From contig CM033394.1 of assembly GCA_019426215.1 (NCBI GenBank), positions 12,358,195-12,422,194 on the forward strand: a stretch of DNA of 64,000 nucleotides, read 5' to 3'. Positions 10,925-22,660 of this stretch are shown here, piece after piece. Below the pieces are notes generated by a model, which saw nothing but the letters and a program-made list of their open reading frames with translations, made no database searches and was not told the DNA's origin. Every line of letters begins with the position of its first letter. The first letter of the stretch is position 1. The stretch comes from Buddleja alternifolia (taxonomy: Eukaryota > Streptophyta > Magnoliopsida > Lamiales > Scrophulariaceae). Made by a program: the position numbers and the translations under genes.

Positions 10925-12784
10925 GAGTGAAAATGTCGAGTAGCGAGACAGAGTTGAAAATATACTAAATTACTCTATATTTGAGCCAGATTGATTGGTA
11001 AAAGCTCGCGTCAATAAAAATTGGCCACTTGACGGGAAGGATAAAGAATTAAGAATTTAGGATTGGATGATATCATTTTCATTTTTCAAATTTCGAGTGA
11101 TTTTCAAATTGAAATTGCATTTGTTTGACGCATTCTAAAAATATCCGAAAGTAATGATATTGTAGAACTTCCTTAAAAGATTCTCAAATTTCTTCAAGAT
11201 ATGAGTTTGATTGGCATTTCTCTAAGATTTTTCTCAAATTTTTTATTCATAATTAGATAGTTTTCCCAACTACAAAGACAATATTTGTCAATATTTCAAT
11301 ATGAGCATCAAAATAATCACATATTTTAATTCAAAGCAAAGCAAGGTGCGAAATAAAATTCACCTTTGTCTATTTTTGGATGTCTTAATTCATGAGTTTA
11401 CCTCAAATATGTATAGATTTTTTTAGAAAACAAACTCATGCTTACCAATATTTTCAAAAAAAAATCTTCTCTTTCAAAAAGAATAAATCACAGCACACCT
11501 AATCTTTACTCATTCTTTCAAAAAAACTCATTCAAACACATTTTCACCTCATATCTCTACTCCCCCCAAAAAATAACCTATCCAATCGAGACCTTATTTA
11601 TTTATTTATTTTTGGTGAAAGAAGAATTATCAATTGACCAAAATATAAATACCAATTGTTTTCTATCTCATTATTTTTGATTTTATAATTCCAATAACTT
11701 TTTGTGAAAGAAATTTTCGAATTTTAAGGGAAAAATATCCAAATGAAGATGAAAATCATGATTCAGTCTCCATCAAAAATTTTACACTGCAATTCTCAAT
11801 TCAACTAAAAAGATTCTCCTAACTTCCCAGTCCCTATAAAAACATATATGCCTCAAACAAAACAAAATAATTACACGAAATCATTTTCTTATTTTATAAT
11901 TTATAACAACGCAGGATGTGTTTGAAAACACTTTTCAAATAGATTATTGGAGATGGAAGTCCAATTGTGAAAATGTTATTTGTTTGGTAATCGAATTTAA
12001 ATGGACTTTTAAGATAAGTCAGTTCTCAGAAATCCATTTGGAATAAGTGCATAATAGTGACTTTTGAAAAAAAAATTCCCAACACTTTTATAAGAAGTTA
12101 TTTTAAGTGTAATTTTGCCAAACACTTTACGTTATTAAAATCAGTTATTTGAAATGTCCATTTTGAAAAGTTCATACTACAAATGGACTTGTTAATTAAA
12201 AAGTAGATCCAAACACATACCACCCAAAACTCCACCCCTGCTACACCGCGCATTGTTGACACCCATCACCACCCAGAAACACCACCACCACCGCCACCAC
12301 AACCCATCGTTGTCACTGACACTGCAGTGCTTCCCACCATCCATGTCAACTTAATTGCTGCCACCACCATTCTTTTAACTAAATGAGTTCATTTTTCTAA
12401 TCCGCCACTTACATATTCTTCAGCCCACATGTACATATCATTTGTAGTTGCTGTGCGTATTCTCCATAATTGCTGTACTATTTGATAAAATACTGAATTT
12501 TGTCTTTTTAGATTGCATATAAGTGACAATAGACCGTGATATTATGAATCCTATGCTTAATAGTTGTATAATTATGCATCATCACTTAGTAAAAAATATT
12601 AGACTGAACAAGAGTTTTCAAATTCAATGTCACACTTCTACTAACGATCACTTGGATTTGTGTGTGAGTTAGTAGTTTTAATATATTTACGCACGTTAGT
12701 ATATTTAGGCTTTTTTATAAAATTAAGTTCTATTTATTAATATTGGAAGAAAGAAAAAAAAATTGGATGTACCAAATGAGAGGG
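10925..12784. other. AT-rich intergenic region
   Basis: No gene recognised. It holds the promoter side of the glycine-rich protein gene at its left end, a MITE-like element at 11912-12221, and otherwise A/T-rich sequence without domains in any frame. Confidence 0.5.
11912..12221. mobile_element. Possible MITE with TGTGTTTG inverted ends
   Basis: The left end reads ATGTGTTTGAAAACACTTTT (11916 on) and the right end, on the minus strand, reads GTATGTGTTTGGATCTACTTT. Both are followed by matching AAGTCCA and TTTTCAAA blocks. This imperfect inverted symmetry over about 300 bp suggests a hAT-type MITE. I could not settle a target duplication, so boundaries are approximate. Confidence 0.4.
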
Positions 12785-13481
12785 TGATATACTAAAAAGT
12801 ATACTATTAAGAGGGCCCGCCTCTTTTGATCACCTCGTTAGCGTATGATATGACGATACTGTGCGATCATTAAAACGAACAGATGCGTATCTATATCGGT
12901 TCGTTAGCATGTTTTTATTATGCCGTGTATGGTGTAGATGAACGATCCATGGGATATAAGGCCATATTTGCACTATGGATCCCTATCGAGCCTTAAAATT
13001 GTAAAACACTACAAGATCCGCGTGTTCCTTCCATTCGGGTAGGGTTGACCAGTACCCGACCCTAAAAGATACGATCCTGGTCGTTCACTAACAACATGTG
13101 GCGTTATTTGAGGAGATCATCCAGCTGGCAGAATAGTATTCAAACAGTGTGTATGAACACTATAAATACCCGCATTTATGAATGAAAAGGGGGGAGGACG
13201 ACAACATTTAATACATTCGTTAACTTGCTCATATCTTCGTATTCAGACTAAGATTGGATAGTACGATCCTTTCTATAAATTTGGATAGCTCGTGTTACGA
13301 ATCATCTTTACGATAGGTGATTCATACATAAATTAGGAACTACGTTAGACTTGATCCCTAAGTGGTACGTAGGCAACTCGATTCATCGGGTGCAGTCTAT
13401 AATCTTCGTTTAGTTACATTTCGGTTCGTTTCGCGAGGTCGTCCAGACTGAGAGGGTAGGATAAATTTCCGACCTAGATCA
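12785..13481 (+). repeat. 5' LTR of the 12.8-kb gypsy element
   Basis: It starts TGATATACTAAAAAG and ends CTAGATCA, two bases before the primer-binding site. A TATA box (TATAAATA) at 13161-13168 would place transcription start near 13195. It matches the copy at 22661. Confidence 0.88.
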
Positions 13482-13483
13482 GT

Positions 13484-13501
13484 TGGCGCCGTCTGTGGGA
13501 A
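13484..13501 (+). other. Primer-binding site
   Basis: TGGCGCCGTCTGTGGGAA begins two bases after the LTR. The first nine bases match the complement of the 3' end of plant tRNA-Asp; the rest is the variant commonly seen in Tat-type elements. It would prime minus-strand DNA synthesis. Confidence 0.75.
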
Positions 13502-13537
13502 ACTGTTGGAAAATTGCTGAGTCTAAATTCTGAAAGA

Positions 13538-15234
13538 ATGTCTAATGAAAGGGAAAAGCATGTTCGCTTCGAAGGTTCGTCATCGAATGAGCGGATGGAG
13601 TCTTCGAGAGGAGGATTGGAAGGAACAAGTGAAGGAAGGGTGACGATGATGAAGAAGGCACTTGATAAGCTGATGCAGGAGCGGATTGACGAGGCGTTAC
13701 GAAGGTTTTTGGAGGCAACGCCTAACACTCCAAATGTGCAACAGGGGATTCATGTTCCACTGGCACCAAGGGGTTTGTTTCGTGATACCGAGGGGACCAC
13801 ACCTGGAAAAGAGAAGAGGGTTGAGCCGGTGTTGGGAGATCAGTTGGAGGAGGAGAATGATAATCGGGTTGTTGGTCGTTCGGAGATTCGGAGGGCTAAA
13901 CAACCGATACAAGATCCCAAAGAAAGGCCCATTCTGTCTAGGGCAGAGATAGAAGAAATGTACGAGAGATTGGATAAAGCGAATCAAAGAGTAGAGCGCC
14001 CGAGGGAGAATGTGATACCTGCCTCGGCGTTGATGGCAAAGCATACGCCTTTTTTCGAACAGATATTGAGAAAGGCTCCACCAAAATCGTTCAAAATGCC
14101 TAATTTACCGACATTCGACGGAACGGGTGATCCTAAACCTCATTTGACCTCGTTTGAAATGCTTATGACGTTGTATCATTAGACCGATGCAGTGAATGCA
14201 AAGATGTTTGTTACAACGCTGGTAGGGCGGGCACAAGATTGGTTCACGAGTCAAAGGCCAGGGACCATTGTGTCATACACACAGTTGGTTAAGAAGTTTG
14301 AAAGTCACTTTGCCAGTAACAAAAAGGTCAAGAAGTCTGTCTCGGCAATGATGAACTTCAAACAGGGCTCGTCAGAAAGCTTACGTGCTTTCGTATACCG
14401 ATTCAACCAAGAGGTTCTTGAGATTCCGGAGTTAACCCATGAGCTTACTGTTACCTTTTTGTTGCTTGCATTGAAGAGGGGACCTTTAGCGTCGGCAATA
14501 GCCCGCGCACTCCACGAGATCAGGAGGAACTAATGCAGATCCAAGAACAATGCATCAATGAAGAGGAGATGAATTTGTCAAAAAACGAGAGCTTCACCCT
14601 GAATGATCGAAATGATCAAAAGGATCGTAACAGTGATCGGACTGAGGGATCGAGGTTAGAAAAAAACTATGAACGACCCCGTCGATATGCTAAATATGAC
14701 CAATATACTCCTCTAAACGCTCTGCGTACCAGGGCATTACTGTCTGTTCTAATGCACAATGTTAATGCAGTCCAATGGCCAAAACCATTACGTGCAGGCA
14801 CGAAGAAAAATCCCAATAAATATTGTGAATTTTACAAAGATAAGGGGCACGATACGGAGGATTGCTATCAGCTAAAGGATGAAATTGAGCGTTTGATAAA
14901 GTTGGGCTGTTTAAATGACTTCATTGATCGCGCTCTAGCGGATGTAAGAGCTCCCGAGGCCGACTGCAAAATAGAGGTAAGACGATCTCGAAGTCAATCT
15001 TGGGAGAGAGGTCAACGAAGCTGTCGAGGCGATAGGATGAATGAAGGGTCCCGCGAAAATGATCATCGGAGAGGTGAAGATAATCGGTGTTATGATAATT
15101 ACCGATATAGTAGTCATAATCGTTACTATAACAATCATCGTCGCAATGACGATCATCAGAGGAATGATCCGAGGAATGAGAATGTTCGTGAAAAAGAACC
15201 GAGAGAGCGTCGGGAGCAAAACCTAGCAAATTGA
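13538..15234 (+). pseudogene. gag of the 12.8-kb gypsy element (broken)
   Basis: Gag would form the particle that packages element RNA. The start is taken as ATG 13538 (MSNEREKHVRF). The retrotransposon-gag core runs about 14080-14530, with FDGTGDPKPHL, then ...VGRAQDWF and FESHFASNKK. An in-frame TAG at 14180-14182 (after TLYH) interrupts it, and a frameshift lies shortly before 14533, where the downstream part resumes as MQIQEQCINEEE. The nucleic-acid-binding knuckle is CEFYKDKGHDTEDC, with Tyr in the second ligand position, where Tat gags usually have His. The tail is Arg/Asp/Tyr-rich. The knuckle, spacing and order before protease fix the identity. Confidence 0.85.
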
Positions 15235-15309
15235 GGTGAAATACATGCGATTGCGGGTGGTCCTGTTGATAGAGATTCGTCTAATTCGAGGAAAAGGCTC
15301 GCCAGACAA

Positions 15310-16194
15310 ATGCGTTCGAAATATTATCACTCCGAACCACTGAAAGTCGTATCGGTGGGTTATGATGATCCACCAATCACCTTTGATGATCGAGATTACG
15401 AGGGGATGATTGTACCAGATAACGATCCCATGGTCATTACTATGGATGCGGCAAATTATGTTGTACATAAGGTTCTGGTGGATACGGGTAGTTCGGCTGA
15501 TATTATTTTTTGGGATGTTCTACAAAAAATGGAATTGGGAAATATAGCTTTAAAAATGGTGAATACTCCGTTGATGGGGTTTACTGGGTCTCAGATTATG
15601 CCAAAGGGGTCTGTGGAGCTCGATGTATCCCTGGGTTCGGCACCGAAGTGGAAGACGATGAGGGTAACATTTTTGGTGGTAGACACTCCGTTTGCCTATA
15701 ATATGATTGTGGGCAGGCCGATGTTGAACAAATTTGGTGTAATTGTGTCAACACCTCACCTTAAGATGAAGTTCAAAACTAGAGATGGAATTGGAGAGGT
15801 TCGTGGAAATCAGCTCGAAGCACGTCAATGTTATACTACTTCTTTGAGGCCGGAGTCTGGGAAGAAGCGTAAGAGAGAAGTAACGAGGGTGCATTTAATT
15901 GATCATGATACAGAGATTCTGATGAAACAGCTGGATAAGAAGCAGAAGAGGGAAGATACGCGAGTGCAGCCTGAAGAACATAAAACGATTCAACTTTTTG
16001 AGGGTGATACGGAGAAGACAACGCGGATTGGAGGACAGTTGGATCGGGAGTTGGAGGTGAAATTGGTGAAGTTTTTGGGGAAGAACTCGGATATTTTTGC
16101 ATGGAAGGCAGCTGATTTTCAAGGAATTGATCTTTCAGTTATTGAACATCGTTTGAACGTTGACCTCGATGCCAAACCAGTTCGACAGAAATGA
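15310..16194 (+). pseudogene. Protease and start of RT, 12.8-kb gypsy element
   Basis: This 294-codon open segment contains the retroviral-type aspartic protease. The active site is VLVDTGSSADI at about residue 58, and the flap region is followed by FLVVDTPFAYNMIVGRP, the family's closing motif. Downstream is a Lys/Glu-rich linker, then the beginning of the RT region (IFAWKAADFQGID, then VIEHRLNVD). The frame stops just before the conserved RT entry, so it is a piece of a longer pol rather than a complete gene. The catalytic Asp-Thr-Gly is intact. Confidence 0.85.
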
Positions 16195-18043
16195 AGGAAT
16201 TTCGGGCCCGATAGAGATGCTATCATAGAAGAAAAAGTAAAGAAACTCCTAGATGTAGGCTATATCAATGAAATTCAATTTACTGATTGACTATCTAATG
16301 TAGTTCTTGTGCCGAAAGCCGGAAACAAGTGGCGGATGTGCTATCTAATGTAGTTCTTTTACCGATCTTAATAAATTTTACCCTCAGGACCCCTACCCTT
16401 TGCCTCGTATAGATCTGTTAGTTGATTCTACTACAGGTTGTGCTTTGTTAAGTATGATGGATGCTTACCAAGGTTTTAATCAAATAATGATAGCCAAAGA
16501 AGATCGTGATAAAACTTCTTTCGTTACAGCACGAGGTGTTTATTGTTATAATGTCATGCCTTTTGGGTTGAGAAACTCAGGAGCGACATACCAACGACTC
16601 GTGAATATGATGTTCGCTAAGGAGATAGGTAAAACAATGGAAGTATATGTCGATGATATGCTGGTGAAAAGTGTAAAAGAGGCAGATCATCTGGATCATC
16701 TGAAGAAGTCGTTTGAGATCATGAAACGATACGGGATGAAGTTGAACCCTCACAAATATACTTTTGGGGTACGAGGAGGTAAATTCTTAGGGTACACGGT
16801 CACCGAACGAGGAATCGAAGCAAATCCTGAAAAGATCGAGGTTATACTCAACATGGTGTCGCCGAAAGATTTGAAAGATGCTCAGAAACTGACAGGTCGT
16901 ATGGCAAGTTTAAATAGATTCATCTCAAGGTCAGCCGACAAGGGATTGCATTTCTTCAAAGTTTTAAGGAAGGTAAAACATTTTGTATGGAATGAAGAAT
17001 GCGAAAAGGCATTTCAAGAGTTAAAAGCGTATCTAACTTCACCTGCATTCCTAACGAAGCCAGTGTATGGGGAACCACTTTATCTGTACCTAGCAGTGTC
17101 GTTGGTAGCAATAAGTGCTGTGTTGGTACGAGACATCGAGGGTGATCATCGTCCGGTATATTATGTGAGTAAAATGATGCAGGGAGCAGAGTTGAATTAC
17201 TTGCATATTGAAAAATGGGCATTGGCCCTCATTACCTCAGCATGAAAATTACGACCCTATTTCCAGTCTCATCAAATTGTGGTCTTAACGGATCAACCTC
17301 TGAGGCAAATCTTGGCCAAACCTGATATGTCGGGTAGACTTATCAAGTGGGCCATAGAGTTGGGCGAATTCAGTATTGAATACCGAAGTCGAACAGCGGT
17401 CAAGGCCCAGGTAATAGCTGACTTCTTAGTGGAAATGGCAGAGATGGGAGCAGAAGTTGTTTCAATAATAGAGCCGGTGGGAACTTGGATTTTGCATGTG
17501 GATGGTTCGTCCATGAAAAGACGCGGCAGAGCGGGGGTGTGGCTTCGTTCACCCGATGGAGCGGATATGGAGTTTGCAATAAAGCTGAATTTTGATGTAA
17601 CGAATAATGAAGCGGAGTATGAAGCTTCGATTGCAAGATTAAAAATGGAAAAAGAGCTGCACATAAAGAGTATTAAGGTGTATACAGATTCGCATTTGGT
17701 GGCAAAACAGGTGGCGGGAACATACGAAGCACGAGAAAAGACAATGGTAAAATACTTGGCTAAGGTAAAAGAGTTGATGCAGAAGTTTGAATAAGTGGAA
17801 TTATGTCAGATACTAAGGGAAGAAAATGACCGTGTAGATGCGTTGTCAAAATTTGCGAATCAAATAAAAGGATCTAAGTGTCGTAAGGTTACACTCTTAA
17901 TAACAGATCATTCTGAGATCGAACCCCCGATGATGGCTATTCCGATAGATGAAGAACCGAGTTGGATGGATGCGATATTGGACTACCTCTCCCGAGGTAA
18001 ATTGCCTGATGACAGAATGGAAGCACGGAGAGGAAAAAAATAG
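16195..18043 (+). pseudogene. Reverse transcriptase, RNase H and second RNase H, 12.8-kb gypsy element (broken)
   Basis: The RT fingers (16195-16400) carry stops and an 18-nt patch copied from 50 bp upstream. From 16400 the frame is good: YQGFNQI, FGLRNSGATYQR, and the catalytic YVDD (VYVDDMLVKS) is intact. The RT-linked RNase H region ends with YYVSKMMQGAE. A TGA ends this segment at 17245 in the middle of the domain; the same frame then continues (TDQPLRQILAKPDMSGRLIKW). The second, archaeal-type RNase H is at about 17490-17790: HVDGSS, NNEAEYEA, YTDSHLV. Another in-frame stop (17792-17794) precedes VELCQILREENDRVDALS. At least four nonsense codons and one frameshift (A7 run near 18035) make it non-functional. 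The dual RNase H places it in the Tat lineage. Confidence 0.88.
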
Positions 18044-19343
18044 AGCAATGAGGTTCACGATTCTTAATAATATACTTTATAAACGATCCGTTAGTGGACC
18101 GTTGCTTCGTTGTTTGAAAGATGCGGAGGCACTGTATGTGCTGCAAGAAATACACGAGGGAAGTTGTGGTAATCACTCGGCAGAAAGATCGTTAGCTCAA
18201 AAGATAACGAGACAAGGATACTTTTGGCCCACACTAGTGAGAAATGCACATTAATTTGTTAAGAAATGCAGAGCATGTCAGCTTCATTCTAATGAAATCC
18301 ACCAACCAGGGAAACCCATGGAGGTGATAAAAATTGCCTACCCATTTGATCAATGGGGTATTGATATATTAGGTAAAGAAATTTTGGATCCTAAAAATCC
18401 TGATTCATTATATTAAATATAAAAATAAACAATTTGATGATTGTAAGACCATTTCCTCCTACACAAGGTCAAACAAAATTCATTATTGTGGCGGTGGAAC
18501 ACTTCAAAAAGTGGATTGAAGCCGAAGTTGTGGCTCGTATTACGGGAAAGTTATTATGAGACTTCGTGTGGAAAAACATTGTTTGTAGGTTAAGGCGATA
18601 AAATGTGTATATGTAGTATACAATAACAATGTGTATGTATGTACTAAAGGAAAAACATTGTTTGCAGATTTGGCATTCCGAGAGTTTTAATTTCGGACAA
18701 TGGAACTCAATTCAATGGGAAAATCATAACAACTTGGTGTCGTGAATTAAAGATTCAACAGAAATTTACATCGGTGGGTCATCCTCAAGCCAACGGATTA
18801 ACCGAGGTGGCAAATAGAATCTTGCTTCAACACCTAAAGACCAGATTGGATGGTGAACGAGGTGCCTGGGCAGATGAGTTGCCAGGAATACTTTGGGCAT
18901 ACAGAATGACGCCACGTTCCTCGACAGGTGAGACACCGTTTTTCCTGGTGTATGGTTCCGAGGCGGTAATTACTGCGGTGATCGGAATGGCTACGCATCG
19001 TGTGAGTTCATACGTTCCGAGTGAAAACACGGAAGCTAGGATGTTCGAACTTGAGGTGGTGGAAGAAATCAGAGAACGAGCTTATGCAAATATCCTCAGG
19101 CAAAAGAGTGCTATGGCAAGAGCATACAACAAGCGAGTGAAAGAAAGGTCATTTCAAGTAGGGGATCTTGTTTTAAAGAAAGTAGAGGTATCGAGGCATG
19201 TCAAGAAGCTAGAGGCAACATGGGAAGGGCCGTACAAGGTGATAAAAGTTACGAAAAGCATGACGTACAGATTACAAGATTTGGAAGGAAAAGAACTGCC
19301 TCGACCTTGGAATATTAGTAATCTCAGAAAATTCTATGCTTAG
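17949..19343 (+). pseudogene. Integrase, 12.8-kb gypsy element (broken)
   Basis: Integrase would insert the cDNA into the genome. The zinc-binding part lies at 18090-18290 (HEGSCGNHSAERSLAQKI, then KKCRACQLH), interrupted by TAA at 18252-18254. The catalytic core starts at DQWGIDI (18350), is broken by a 74-bp insertion at 18373-18446 and by a 79-bp GT...AG insertion at 18589-18667, then continues with RFGIPRVLISDNGTQF and GHPQANG. From 18774 the frame is open for 189 codons to 19343: PRSSTGETPFFLVYGSEAV, and a C-terminal domain with VGDLVLKKVE and WEGPYKV. No chromodomain is present, as expected for Tat. Confidence 0.85.
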
Positions 19344-19669
19344 ATTATATGATGTTTGAGCCCAATGAATTATGATTTGTCATATCGAATTCTGTAAACA
19401 GATTTGAAATATTATTTGTCACATCAAATTCTGTAAACAGATTCGAGTGTTATATCGATTCGTAAATAATATCTAACAAGAAACTATTCAAATAAAGGAG
19501 TACGTAATTTCGAATATAAGGTCGGTCTATAAAAGTTCAAATTTTTCATAAGCCGAGTTTGATAAGGAATATAAGCATTATGATCTGAAATAACAATAAA
19601 AAAAATGATTTGATAATTCAACAAAATAGTTTTAATTCAAAAAGAAATTTTTAAACAAGTCGGAGACGG

Positions 19670-22198
19670 CTAACGATCTTGGATTCTGCCCCGATCCTCA
19701 CCAACATGTGAAACTGTAGCATCAAGTTCGCGTTGGAAAGAGGTGCTGGCACGAGTTTCGTCAGGTTCGAATCCCAGAGACCGAACGATGTTGTTGAATT
19801 CGGGGAAGTTGATATAATCAGACTCGTCATCTGGGGTTAAGAATGGACGAATGAGATCCATATTGACATAGTCACGTTCAAACTCGTCGGGATTAACACC
19901 AATGTTGAACCCACCGATCAGCTTTAGATAGTCTATGGCCTTGTAGAAACTATTTCTTTGGTCATCTATGGCTCGAGAAATGATGATGTCGTCGAACTGG
20001 GTTGAACGGACAAAGTCTCTTACCCCGTTCAGTCGAGCATCTTGAAGCTTAGCTGGGAAGTTGGGGCTAGAAATGAATTCTTTAACTCCCAGTTCGTAAG
20101 CTTTACGATGTTCGGAGTTTAGCAGATGTTTGACATCTAAAATCTTCGCCCTGAGATCTTGATTTTCAGCCTGAATGTTTGTCTTGTCGACTTGGAGTTG
20201 AGTGGACTTGGCCTTTTCGAGGTCCAAGCTCTTGCAAACTGTATCGAGTTCAGTTTGGACAGAGGCCAATCTTTTCCGGTCTTCCTCGTTGGTTTTCAAC
20301 TCTGCAGTTACTTGTTCCTTGTAGTCATTGAGCTCTCTCTCAGCGGACGAACCGATATCTTTATGATGAGCATTGTTGAGAGTGAGTCGATGGATGCACA
20401 AGGCAAGCTGGACATTAAAATGAAATTAGTTCGGGAGATTAAAAGAATCGACATTAACGAAGTGTATAAAATTTACCTTGGAAAGCAGAGCGAAGGCATG
20501 TTTCTCCACCCATGGATGGGAATGGTTCAACATTGCCAACTTGTCCCGAGGCAGCAAGTTATGGCTCATCATTTCAAGAGCCGTGCTCGACCCTTCGGCA
20601 CCAAGGACGCTACTATCCTCGTAGATTCGCCACTCAGGCTGGATCGGAGTAGCGTTGGGTCGGGGTGGTGGATGATCCACAATATTGCACTGCATGTAAT
20701 CCTGAAGACGAAGACTCTCTAGTTTGTCCATGGCCTCCAGCATGTCAACGTCGTTTCCCACTGGTCGAAGACCTCGAGTCGGAGCCTTCGAGGTGGAAGG
20801 AGCTTGTGACGAGGGAGGGATAGATGGAGAAGGTGGCACTTGTGTTGAGGAAGAGGGCATGGAGCCCTTGATGACCTCATAGCGCCCTCTTTTATGACGA
20901 GGACTAAGATCGCCATCACCCGGTTGAGCTGGTAACGCTGAAACAAAGTCGGTTATGCCGGGCTCATGTGCATCGGGGTCGCGATGCGACGATGATGCCG
21001 GCAAACTCTGGAGGGCGAAAGAAGGTTCGATTTGTGGGTCGTCTAGTTCAGTGATACGGATGGAGGATCGACGAGGTTGGGTCGAACCGGCTGCCCCTTT
21101 TTTACGAGCTGCTGCAGCAGCCTTCTTTGCTGCTTCTTGTTCGTCAATCAATTTGCGGCTCATTCGGGCTTTGCAAGTGGCCATCTCTACAAAAGTTAGA
21201 AAATTTCAGAATCTTATAGAAATGATCAGTATTAAATTTACGATGCTAATATCCTTACCAACGTCCCTGACGGGGTTAACATTAGCAGCACTTAGTCCAC
21301 AAGCTCGTAAAACGGACTCATGGACTAGTGAGGTTTTGTAATACCACTCGAGGATGTCGCTGAGTTTTTTGAGTGAGATGGTAGGATTTGGAATGGGAAC
21401 ATTCAAATTCCACTTATGACTCACCGAACAAGACTCGCCTCGAGGAGGAGCAATAAAAAAATACTTATCCTTCCAAGATTCGAAAGACGAACTGGGATAA
21501 GTTTGGAGTCGGTGATGTTTTTTAGGGGAGACAAAATAAAAACCTAGTTCGGTAACCTTCGTACATCGTTGAAATTTGAAAAAGCTATTAAAGTTTGCAA
21601 CATCGCCATAGGAGTTGTAGAAAGTCATTAAAATGATAAAATTTGCGAGGTGTCGATATGAATTCGGTAATAGCTGAGTGGGGCACAGACGAAGAAATTG
21701 GAGAATAGAAATGATGGCGGGATGAAGAGGGAATCTAAGTCCGGCCATCAAATGAGCGTTGTGAAAGGTGCGAAAACCTATTGGAGGCCGATGTAAACAG
21801 TCATTGGGGCCGGGAATTACTATACGGTAATTGGAAGGAATGTGATATTTAGTTCTTATTTCGGCAACTTTTGCCTCGTTTAGGGAGGATGTGGTTTGCA
21901 ACCATGTAATGCGATGAATATAGGAAAGATTTGGGAAAAGATTTGAATTAGGATCGTCTCCACCCTCGTAATCCGCATACGAGGCTGGAGCAAGCTGATC
22001 CCCGAGGACTTCAGTAGGCTCGAGAGTATCCGATTCATCCTCATCAGAGGAGGAATCTGACTCGGAGCTCGAACTGTCTTCCGAACTATTATCGGTACTA
22101 ACCCTAGGAGCTTGGATTTGAGTTAATGGTTCCTCAGTTCCTTCTACGTCGGAATCCTCCAAAATGTCTACTATTTCATTTATGGGATCTAGAGCCAT
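19670..22198 (-). CDS. Antisense three-exon ORF of the gypsy element, 795 residues
   Basis: Three exons read opposite to pol: 22198-21259, 21186-20477 and 20407-19670. Intron 1 (21187-21258, 72 bp) has GTAAGG...TTTTGTAG and intron 2 (20408-20476, 69 bp) has GTAAAT...GTCCAG. The joined frame is 2388 nt with no stop before 19670. Residues 1-75 are acidic and Ser-rich (SSEDSSSSESDSSSDED). Residues of about 95-290 resemble the 'putative gypsy type transposon' domain (Transposase_28 type), for example GFRTFHNAHLMAGLRFPLHP. Exon 2 has a Lys/Ala-rich basic stretch (KKAAAAARKKG) and a Ser/Pro-rich linker. Exon 3 starts with a long predicted coiled coil (about 570-680). It ends 326 bp from the integrase stop, tail-to-tail. 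Antisense extra ORFs are known in Tat elements; the function is unknown. Confidence 0.8.
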
Positions 22199-22644
22199 GT
22201 GTAGAAAAATAGTAAGAAAGAAGTACTACACCTAAACAAAGCGGCTGACGATGCAGATGAATATAGATGAGGCGGATGAATTTACTCCTTAAACTCACGA
22301 ACGATTGAGATGAAGATGTACGACGCAGATGAATCTCTTTTAGCAGGAATTTATGAAGGGTAAAAAGGATTAAAATGTCGAAACAGTTTATACAGTAAGG
22401 TAAAAATGGGACATAGACAGTTTGGATCAATTCAGTCGTTTCTAATCGGACGGCTCGAATGAGGTGACGTTTCGGATTGATGATCTGTTATCGGAAATAA
22501 CACCCTGCAGAAGTAATAATTACTACGGCGCGCGTGTATATGCCAGAGCATTTATTGCTTTCCTAGCTCGTCGTCTAACTCGTTACTTCGTCACTGATTT
22601 ATGAAAATTCAAGATAAATTATATACATTTTCATCATCACTAAC

Positions 22645-22655
22645 GAAGTGGGGGA
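22645..22655 (+). other. Polypurine tract
   Basis: GAAGTGGGGGA lies five bases before the 3' LTR, where plus-strand DNA synthesis would be primed. Confidence 0.75.
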
Positions 22656-22660
22656 CTTAA

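Noticed and set aside
14921..15229. Minus-strand Asp/His/Ser and Ile-rich frames under gag
   Set aside because: Shadows of the Arg/Asp/Tyr-rich gag tail, whose simple codon composition keeps other frames open.
20159..20722. 187-codon plus-strand reading frame
   Set aside because: It overlaps the coiled-coil exons and an intron of the antisense gene and has no recognisable domain; it is a shadow.
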